Of a stretch of 30,755 bases of DNA, positions 24,336 through 30,755 are shown in pieces. Source of the DNA: an uncultured Lachnospiraceae bacterium. Lineage in GTDB: Bacteria > Bacillota > Clostridia > Lachnospirales > Lachnospiraceae. The DNA is taken from assembly GCA_910585905.1 (NCBI GenBank), contig CAJUID010000037.1, positions 1 through 30,755 on the forward strand, given 5' to 3'. The position numbers and the translations under genes were made by a program. Under the pieces are notes generated by a model, which was not told the DNA's origin, ran no database searches, and worked only from the letters and a program-made list of their open reading frames with translations. Position 1 is the first letter of the stretch. Every line of letters starts with the position of its first letter.

Positions 24336-27300
24336 TTAATACGTTTTGTTTCTAAACTTCAACTTCACCGGATTAATGATAAACAATGCATTATGTGACA
24401 TTTTTCCTTTGCCCATAAACATCTTGGAGTATTGTCTCCATTTCTTCTCTGATGTTTTCACAATCATATCTGAAGATACTCCTCGGAATGCACCAGCACC
24501 TACTGATTTAATCTTATTAGATTTTACTAGCATCCGAACCAATTTTGTACATCCTGCAAAGGAACCTTTTCCAATCGTTGTTACTTTGCTTGGAATAATT
24601 ACAAACTGAAGTTTCTTACAGTTCTTAAAGGCATTGTTTCCGATTTTCTTCACATTTGCCCCAAGATTCACCTCAGACAATTTCTTCATGTTGCTGAATG
24701 CATTCTTGCGAATCTCTGTTACCTTGAAAGAATACCCATTAATTTTTATCTTCTTTGGAATCACAAGTTTCGCAGCATTCTTTTTCTTTGCACTATGCAC
24801 AGCAACTGTTCCATTTTTCTTTGACTGCTTCGTCACAATATACTTCACTGCACCCACAGCCTTAATCTGTCCCTTTTTCGGCACAGAAGGTTTCGTAACT
24901 GTGTCTGATGGATCATCAGGTTCCGGTGTTTCTACAGGTTCCGGTGTCACAATCGGCTCTGGGGTTACTATTGGTTTCGGTGTTATGCTAGGGTTCTCCG
25001 TTGCTGTTGCTGTAGGTGTTGCCGATGGGGTAGGCGTTGCTGTCGCTGCAGGCGACGGTGTTACGAAAACAACTGTGCCGTTGCCGCCTGATGAGTTGTT
25101 CTGTGGCGGCTTTGCCGAAGGAGACGTTGGCGCTACTGTAGGTGTTGCTGTAGGCGCCTCTGACGGCTGCTCTGGTTCATCACCTGTTGCCCGCAAAGTA
25201 ACTGTAATTGGATCCAATGTCACTTTATTGCCTTCAGAATCGGCCAGCGTCATTTCACATATTACATTAAATTCCCCTGACAGACCACCTAATTCTGTGC
25301 TGACTTTCTGTAACTCTGTATTGATTACCTGCATTCCCAGTCCAACCGTCTTTGACTCTGTATATTCCGCTATCGGGTTACCATTCTCATCTGACAGTTT
25401 TATATTGACATCCACACTTCCTACATATTCCTTCTTCCAGGTCAAATATGCCTGAGCAGTTCCTGACAGTTTATTGTCCTCATCCAAATAAAGTTCACAG
25501 AACAAATCATTTGCTGCTATTGGATTCTCCCCTGCTTCTGCATAGAAAGAAACTGTCGCTTTATTTTCATCAGATAACTGCAGTTCATTGCCATCTACAA
25601 CAACTGTAGCACCTTCCGAAACAGATACCTCCATCTGACTGTCATCATTGACTTCCACCTTGATCGAACTACCTGTCACAGAAATTTCTTTCTCAATACC
25701 TGACACATCCATCAAGGTAAGATTAGTCTTTGTATCTTCTCTTTCTGAAGACAATGATACAGAGTCATAACCTGTTCCCTTTACGCTCTTAATTGTAAGT
25801 GCTGCATCGTCATCTGATGTCTCTATCTCAGAGAAGAAATCCTCTGTAGCCACATAATATTTCAAATCCTCTTCTGCGGCTTTTGCAGTGTTGTCTCCCT
25901 CTGCATTCTCTTTTTCTTCTATTTTGTATTCACCCTGAGGCAAGATAAAGCTGCGGATACCGCTAAACTCCTCTTCCTCATCACCAGATATAGGTCTCTG
26001 CTCATAAGCGCCTTCAATCTCGCTGTAATCTCTGTCACCGCCATTAACAAGACTTACATCTTCCCTATTTACAGCAATCGCTACTGTATCGCTTTCCTTC
26101 TCCTGCTTCTCTACATGCAAACCTGTAAAATCAGCGTTCACCAACGCATCGCGTACCGTAGAATATCTTACGAAGGATGCTTTTGTATAATTTTCATACT
26201 CAATTCCTCCAAAATCTTTCCTTATCTTTAGCTTCTGGAAAGAGCCTGGAGCATTGCTGTCATATACATCTAATATATAATTTCCGTTATTATCCATATT
26301 CACAGCCACCGGCACTACTGCGTGACCAGAACATCCAGAATACAGACACATAATAAGAGGATCGGCAGTTTCATCAGTGAAGAGACCGCCAGAACGTTCA
26401 AACTCCTCAACCTGCTTAATCAGTTTTCGATACGCTTTCGTATTCTTTGCAATTTCCGAGCTGATTGTACTCTCAAACTGTGATACCTGATAAATCTCAA
26501 TCAACTTTGTAAGGTCAGCCCTATCATCCTGTGGTGCAGACACATCAAACAATTTCTCTGCGCCTGCAGTATAATCTTCCACATTAAATTTGGTTCCCTG
26601 ATAAAACTCTGTGGAAGAAGATGCCATACCGAAACAACTTCCTCCCCATTGACCATCCCATGCATGGTAGAAAGATCCCCTAATAATACTCTGCATAGCA
26701 GTCACATAGCGCTGCAATGGAATATAGTACACAGAACTATACCCAAAAGAACTTCCTGTATTAGCAAAAGAATAGTGGTCTTCTCTTTCTCTAAAGAATT
26801 TATCAAGATGCTCCACTGGAATGCCGTTCCAGTCATTTACACCATCCCATGTCTTGTTCGCTGTCCTACAATAGATTACCAAATTCTCATGTGCCCCTTC
26901 AAAAGCATCTGCTTCTCTGGTTTCTGGGCAATCACCATAGAAATATACTTTTTGCAGCCCAGCGCAGCTCTTAAAACATGATGCTGGAATGTTCTGAATG
27001 CTTGCTGGGATATTAATTGTCCGAAGCGTGCTACATCCCGTAAAGCATCCCTCACCTAATGTCTCTGTGGATTCTGGCAACATCATTGTCTCCAGCGCAC
27101 TACAAGAGGCAAATGCCGCTTTCCCCAAAGACTTCAGACCTTCACCTAGAAGAATCTCCGTCATTCCACTACATCCGCCGAATGCCCCTTCGCCAATCTC
27201 CTTGACACCTCTGGCATCCATATCGTCCTTAATCGCTACGTCGTTCTTAAATGCTTCTTTCTCGATCTTATTGACATTTGAGACATCTACAATCGCTAAG

Positions 27301-30233
27301 CTTGGGCAATCCGCAAAAGCTGATTCTCCAATCTCAGTCAGACTGCTTTCTGTCAACACCCTGTAAAGCTGACTAGCACCTTTAAATGTATTCTTTCCAA
27401 TCCTTGTTGCACCGCCAGTTTCTACCAATTTCACATCCTGCATATAATCCTTCGGCTCTCCAATGCTTTCAAGCCATGCATCTGCGTTTTTATCAGTCCA
27501 GGTAAACAAATTCCCTTCCTCAAAATCTGGAACTTCTCCCTCACCAATAAATTTAACCTCTCCGATATCATCGCGGTATACCCATTTTAATCCACTCTTG
27601 AATTCACCTTTTGACTCATCCGTCTTATTTGGATCCCATCGCTTGTTATCAAGTTCATACAGTTCGGCCCATATATGACGTACTTTGTCTGTATCGGTCT
27701 TATCAACACCATTCCATCCGTTTTCCCATCCAGTAGAATCCTTAAGGACAAAGAGAACCAACCCCTTATTATTATAAGAAGTATTGCTTCCAACTTTATT
27801 TCCTGTAATAGCGTTATTTCTGTATGAATATGTTGTAATCATCGCTCCATTCTCCCAGTTAGAGGAAGATGATGATGATGTCTGTGCCTTAGGTGCATTA
27901 CCATAAAAGAATATCTTGCTAATACTGGTGTTATAATAAACAGCGTAATTCTCCACTGTCTTCACCGTCTTAGGAAATCTTAATTCTTCCAGATGACTAC
28001 AATAGGTAAATGCCTTACTGCCTATTGTCTCCACACCCTCAGGGACAGAAAACTTATCATCTGGCTGACCTGCAGCATAGTAGATAATCTTTGTCTTTGC
28101 CTTATTGTATAATACATTCTTTTCTGTTACCATATTGGGATTGTTCTCGGACATGGTAATCCTTGAAAGTTTTGGACATCCTTCAAAAACATCCCCAGAA
28201 ATCTCGCGGATAATCGAACCAAAATCAACACTCTCCAGAGAATCACAGCCACGAAGTGCGGAATTCCCAACACTCTCAATACTGTTTGGAAAAACAATTT
28301 TTTTCAGAGAAGTACAGCCAAGGAATGCCTCTCGCCCAATAGTATGTAGCTTATCTGGCAATGTGATTTCACTAATTGCAATACAATTTTGGAAAGCACT
28401 ATTTCCTAAGACCTCAAGATCACCACCAAAACGCACGTCTTTCAATCTGCTACAACCAGAAAATGCATTATTTTCAACAGTTGTCAGCTTTCCTCCCACG
28501 CCATCAATTGAAGTCAGAGCAGCTGCACCAGAAAATGCATATCCTTTAATTGTCAACAAAGAGCCTGGGAAACTCACACTAGCAAGCGAAGTTGCACCAG
28601 AAAACGCATATTCTTCTATTGTCTCCAGTCCCTCTTGAAATTCCACACTCCCTAAAGATTTCGCATTATAAAATGCACGCTGACTAACAGAGGCAAGACT
28701 CTTTGGCAATTTCACTGTTGTCAAAGCAGAATAAGCAAAAGCATATGTCCCCATGGATTCAAGACCCTCTGGCAGATACACTGTCGATATGTTAGTTTTA
28801 TAAAAAGCATTATCTCCGATGACCTTTACCGTGTCTGGTACTACAGCTTCCTTCCCCGCATTGCATGGATAACTAATCACTTTCTTCGGTGCATCTTTTG
28901 TTACCAGCATCTTATTTTCTACAGTATAAGTTGTATTTCCCTGCTCAACCTCAATCTCAGCAAGCTTACCGCCTACAAATGGATTCACACCAATTGTATC
29001 AACAGATGATGGTACGACAAATTTTTCAAGAGCAGTCTCACTAAAAGCACCCGCTCCTATTTTTGTAAGAGAAGTTGTCTTCCACTCAAGACCTGCCATC
29101 TGATTACAGTTATAAAACGCATTTTCCTCAATGCTTTTTACTCCTGTACCTATAACAACTCCTGTAATTTTGGAACAACTATAAAATGCATAACTTCCTA
29201 TCTTTGTCACATTATCAGGTATTGTCAACATCCCTCTCGCATCACATGAGCTAAAAGCAGAACTTCCTATCTCAGTAATGTAATCAGGTATTGTAATACT
29301 TGTCAACCCTGAACAATTTGCAAAAGCGTAATTGCTAATCTTTGTCACTTGATTTGACCAAACAACATCCGTCAAGCTATTGCAGCTAGAAAATACGTCT
29401 GTTCCAATCGAAGTTACATTGTCCAATCCTGTAATTCCCGTAGCACTGCTGCACCAATTAAACGCATACGCCCCAAGTGTACGCACCTGGCCAGGTATTT
29501 CAATGGTTTTTATCTTTTCACATTGCTGAAATGCCCCTTCGCTAATTGATGTGCTCCCGCTTGGCCATATAACCTGCGTCAACCCTGTTGCAGCAAACAC
29601 ATAATCCCCCATAGCAGCATCCGCTTTAAGGGAAATCGTGCTTAAAGCTGAACAATGATTAAATGCATAGTTTCCAAAATTTCCTACAGAATTGCTACCA
29701 GAAACATTTTCAAGACTCTTACACCCAGAAAACGCATAACTACCAACCTTATTCACCCCTGATAGAGAAATTCCTACAAGCGAAGAACAATTACTAAAAG
29801 TATCATCTCCAACCTCTGTCACCCCGGACATGGAAACAGATGTCAAATCTTCAAATGAGTAGAATGCATATACTCCAAGCTTTGCCACCCCCGTTACGTT
29901 TACTTCAGTAACCACATTGGCATACTTTCCCCATGGAGCAGTCGGCCCACTATAGGGCTTCCCATTCTCATCATAATAAGGGTTGCTGTAACTAGTACGC
30001 GCTCCATAATCAGGCATTATGCTAGACCCCTGACCAGTCAATGTCAAAGTTGTTCCAGTAACGCTCCAACTAATAAGATTGTCACCATTTCCCACTTCAC
30101 CGCTTGTCGGTTCTGCCGCTTGGCTAACACTAAAAATGTCTAACACCCCTGCCAGACTTCCCACAGGCAGCGGCATCATTTGTAACACAAGCGTCACCAC
30201 CAATAAAATGGCAACTTTTTTTCTTTGTTTCAT
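24336..30233 (-). CDS. Giant secreted BspA-like LRR protein with cysteine-peptidase-like domain
   Basis: This 1965-residue protein has a signal peptide (positively charged start, hydrophobic 8-20, probable cleavage near VSQAAEP, about 41). Domains in order are: a short N-terminal domain with WSVTGTTLTLTGQGSSIMPDY (about 52-110); BspA-type LRR_5 repeats (about 112-775) of the form GxxxFxxCxxLxxIxxPxxVxxIGxxAF; a linker with six Ser; a second LRR block (about 935-1120); a papain-like domain (about 1150-1370) with WGGSCFGMASS (Cys1200), CSGHAVVPVAV (His1304) and VYDSN (Asp1325, Asn1327); an acidic beta-rich region (about 1370-1680); a Thr/Pro linker (about 1685-1785) with TPEP repeats; and a basic third LRR block to the end. 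No LPXTG motif or C-terminal membrane segment is seen. The ATG at 30233 has GAGG eight bases upstream and gives a normal signal peptide, unlike 30257. Surface adhesion plus proteolysis is inferred. Confidence 0.88.
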   Translation of the reverse strand: MKQRKKVAILLVVTLVLQMMPLPVGSLAGVLDIFSVSQAAEPTSGEVGNGDNLISWSVTGTTLTLTGQGSSIMPDYGARTSYSNPYYDENGKPYSGPTAPWGKYANVVTEVNVTGVAKLGVYAFYSFEDLTSVSMSGVTEVGDDTFSNCSSLVGISLSGVNKVGSYAFSGCKSLENVSGSNSVGNFGNYAFNHCSALSTISLKADAAMGDYVFAATGLTQVIWPSGSTSISEGAFQQCEKIKTIEIPGQVRTLGAYAFNWCSSATGITGLDNVTSIGTDVFSSCNSLTDVVWSNQVTKISNYAFANCSGLTSITIPDYITEIGSSAFSSCDARGMLTIPDNVTKIGSYAFYSCSKITGVVIGTGVKSIEENAFYNCNQMAGLEWKTTSLTKIGAGAFSETALEKFVVPSSVDTIGVNPFVGGKLAEIEVEQGNTTYTVENKMLVTKDAPKKVISYPCNAGKEAVVPDTVKVIGDNAFYKTNISTVYLPEGLESMGTYAFAYSALTTVKLPKSLASVSQRAFYNAKSLGSVEFQEGLETIEEYAFSGATSLASVSFPGSLLTIKGYAFSGAAALTSIDGVGGKLTTVENNAFSGCSRLKDVRFGGDLEVLGNSAFQNCIAISEITLPDKLHTIGREAFLGCTSLKKIVFPNSIESVGNSALRGCDSLESVDFGSIIREISGDVFEGCPKLSRITMSENNPNMVTEKNVLYNKAKTKIIYYAAGQPDDKFSVPEGVETIGSKAFTYCSHLEELRFPKTVKTVENYAVYYNTSISKIFFYGNAPKAQTSSSSSSNWENGAMITTYSYRNNAITGNKVGSNTSYNNKGLVLFVLKDSTGWENGWNGVDKTDTDKVRHIWAELYELDNKRWDPNKTDESKGEFKSGLKWVYRDDIGEVKFIGEGEVPDFEEGNLFTWTDKNADAWLESIGEPKDYMQDVKLVETGGATRIGKNTFKGASQLYRVLTESSLTEIGESAFADCPSLAIVDVSNVNKIEKEAFKNDVAIKDDMDARGVKEIGEGAFGGCSGMTEILLGEGLKSLGKAAFASCSALETMMLPESTETLGEGCFTGCSTLRTINIPASIQNIPASCFKSCAGLQKVYFYGDCPETREADAFEGAHENLVIYCRTANKTWDGVNDWNGIPVEHLDKFFREREDHYSFANTGSSFGYSSVYYIPLQRYVTAMQSIIRGSFYHAWDGQWGGSCFGMASSSTEFYQGTKFNVEDYTAGAEKLFDVSAPQDDRADLTKLIEIYQVSQFESTISSEIAKNTKAYRKLIKQVEEFERSGGLFTDETADPLIMCLYSGCSGHAVVPVAVNMDNNGNYILDVYDSNAPGSFQKLKIRKDFGGIEYENYTKASFVRYSTVRDALVNADFTGLHVEKQEKESDTVAIAVNREDVSLVNGGDRDYSEIEGAYEQRPISGDEEEEFSGIRSFILPQGEYKIEEKENAEGDNTAKAAEEDLKYYVATEDFFSEIETSDDDAALTIKSVKGTGYDSVSLSSEREDTKTNLTLMDVSGIEKEISVTGSSIKVEVNDDSQMEVSVSEGATVVVDGNELQLSDENKATVSFYAEAGENPIAANDLFCELYLDEDNKLSGTAQAYLTWKKEYVGSVDVNIKLSDENGNPIAEYTESKTVGLGMQVINTELQKVSTELGGLSGEFNVICEMTLADSEGNKVTLDPITVTLRATGDEPEQPSEAPTATPTVAPTSPSAKPPQNNSSGGNGTVVFVTPSPAATATPTPSATPTATATENPSITPKPIVTPEPIVTPEPVETPEPDDPSDTVTKPSVPKKGQIKAVGAVKYIVTKQSKKNGTVAVHSAKKKNAAKLVIPKKIKINGYSFKVTEIRKNAFSNMKKLSEVNLGANVKKIGNNAFKNCKKLQFVIIPSKVTTIGKGSFAGCTKLVRMLVKSNKIKSVGAGAFRGVSSDMIVKTSEKKWRQYSKMFMGKGKMSHNALFIINPVKLKFRNKTY

Positions 30234-30414
30234 AAACTTCGCCTCTCTTTCTTTCATTATAATTGATATTGATTACAATATATTCCAAGGCGCAAAAAAA
30301 CGCCATTGCCCACAAAAGGAAATGTAATTCCACCAGTCATAAAATAAAAAATAAGAAACCTAATTATTTTTCGTCATTATTCTATTATTCCTTAAATTTT
30401 TCCGCCCAAATTTT

Positions 30415-30431
30415 GTATATGTTCTATATAC
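30415..30431 (-). promoter_or_regulatory. Small hairpin at the 5' end of the LRR message
   Basis: GTATAT (30415-30420) and ATATAC (30426-30431) form a perfect six-bp stem with a five-base loop a few bases after the predicted start of transcription, where such hairpins can protect mRNA from decay. The remaining leader to 30234 is AT-rich, with one weak GGCG/CGCC hairpin near 30293-30305. Confidence 0.35.
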
Positions 30432-30443
30432 TCAGTTATTAAT

Positions 30444-30472
30444 ATTATACTACTAACTTTTTCCATTGTCAA
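30444..30472 (-). promoter_or_regulatory. Consensus sigma-A promoter of the LRR protein gene
   Basis: On the minus strand a perfect TTGACA (30467-30472) and a perfect TATAAT (30444-30449) are exactly 17 bases apart, the ideal arrangement. The start of transcription would be near 30437, giving a leader of about 200 bases. An alternative TATAAT at 30256-30261 has no matching -35 box. Confidence 0.75.
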
Positions 30473-30540
30473 ATTTTTGCCACTTTTTTGCCATTATTTT
30501 TATCCCATAATATGTTTCGAACAATTTCCTATAAAATGAC

Positions 30541-30587
30541 AAAAAAATCGGAAATCTTATTAAAAAATATTAAAGACTTCCGATTTC
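30541..30587 (-). terminator. Rho-independent terminator of the tRNA operon
   Basis: On the minus strand a 14-bp stem with one mismatch (30573-30586 with 30545-30558) is followed by TTTT. It begins about nine bases after the mature end of tRNA-Leu. Confidence 0.82.
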
Positions 30588-30595
30588 CTCTATAA

Positions 30596-30681
30596 TGCCG
30601 CAGACCGGAATCGAACCGGTACGGGTATCACTACCCACAGGATTTTAAGTCCTGGGCGTCTGCCAGTTCCGCCACTGCGGC
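30596..30681 (-). tRNA. tRNA-Leu (anticodon UAA)
   Basis: The 86-base gene has a perfect acceptor stem GCCGCAG/CTGCGGC with discriminator A, an anticodon stem CAGGA/TCCTG with loop CTTAAAA (anticodon TAA), a long variable arm (GGGTAGTGATACCC) as in class II tRNAs, and the T arm CCGGTTCGATTCCGG. CCA is not encoded. It is the last gene of a leftward tRNA operon. Confidence 0.96.
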
Positions 30682-30703
30682 ATAGTAATAAATAATTACC
30701 AAA

Positions 30704-30755
30704 TGGGACCTACAGGGCTCGAACCTGTGACCCTCTGCTTGTAAGGCAGATGCTC
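30704..30755 (-). tRNA. tRNA-Val (anticodon UAC), 5' end outside the window
   Basis: The visible 3' two-thirds has an anticodon stem TCTGC/GCAGA with loop CTTACAA (anticodon TAC), the T arm ACAGGTTCGAGCCCTGT and the acceptor half AGGTCCC followed by A. CCA is not encoded. The acceptor 5' half and most of the D arm lie beyond the right edge. It is 22 bases from tRNA-Leu and probably co-transcribed with it. Confidence 0.92.

Noticed and set aside
24900..25190. Repeat array such as CRISPR in the TPEP-coding region
   Set aside because: The repeats are short, in frame and encode the Thr/Pro linker; there are no regular spacers.
24634..25455. 273-residue plus-strand frame with Gly/Val/Ala repeats
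   Set aside because: It is the antisense shadow of the Thr/Pro linker and beta-rich part of the LRR protein; it has no ribosome-binding site and its repeats mirror the TPxP codons.
28105..28638. 177-residue plus-strand frame with repeated Pro/Glu/Asn pattern
   Set aside because: The periodicity is the reverse of the LRR repeats of the coding strand.

Overview
The window looks like a chromosomal segment of a low-GC, Gram-positive Clostridia, most probably a gut Lachnospiraceae. This rests on strong Shine-Dalgarno sites, sigma-A type promoters, lipoprotein-type binding proteins, a BspA-like leucine-rich-repeat surface protein, a YesL-type (DUF624) protein beside a LacI regulator, and tRNA genes without encoded CCA. 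The assignment is an inference from gene content; no species can be named. No phage, transposase, CRISPR array or plasmid gene was seen.

Layout. At the left edge (1-339) lie inverted repeats, two possible promoters and a structured leader, followed by a DegV fatty-acid-binding protein (340-1176, +). It meets tail-to-tail a leftward run of four genes (7060 to 1173, -): a GT2 glycosyltransferase, aroA, argS and a DUF815 AAA+ ATPase. A 378-base divergent spacer then leads to a rightward trio (7439-11314, +): an HSP90/HtpG-like chaperone, a helical-repeat protein that looks TPR-like, and a lysophospholipase-like alpha/beta hydrolase. The hydrolase carries a leader resembling that of degV.

From 16265 back to 11370 (-) lies a signalling cluster: a Cache/HAMP methyl-accepting chemotaxis protein, an FMN_bind-like lipoprotein, an orphan periplasmic sugar-binding-type lipoprotein and a membrane diguanylate cyclase. 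Between it and the next unit is a 118-bp multi-armed nested palindrome (16316-16433). Next comes a maltodextrin-type region (-): a binding protein, two ABC permeases and 4-alpha-glucanotransferase MalQ in one operon (23057 to 18260). A separate LacI regulator plus DUF624 protein (18137 to 16451) follows. The operon promoter is covered by two LacI/CcpA-like operators, and no transport ATPase is encoded locally.

The right third holds a YgjP-type zinc metallopeptidase and a 1965-residue secreted BspA-like protein. Between its repeat blocks is an apparent papain-like cysteine-peptidase domain. The window ends with tRNA-Leu(UAA) and a truncated tRNA-Val(UAC).

The items most worth a second look are the HSP90 plus helical-repeat gene pair, the cysteine-peptidase-like domain inside the giant LRR protein, the nested palindrome with a cUUCGg loop, the shared leader of the two lipid-related genes, and the MCP/FMN/binding-protein/cyclase cluster.
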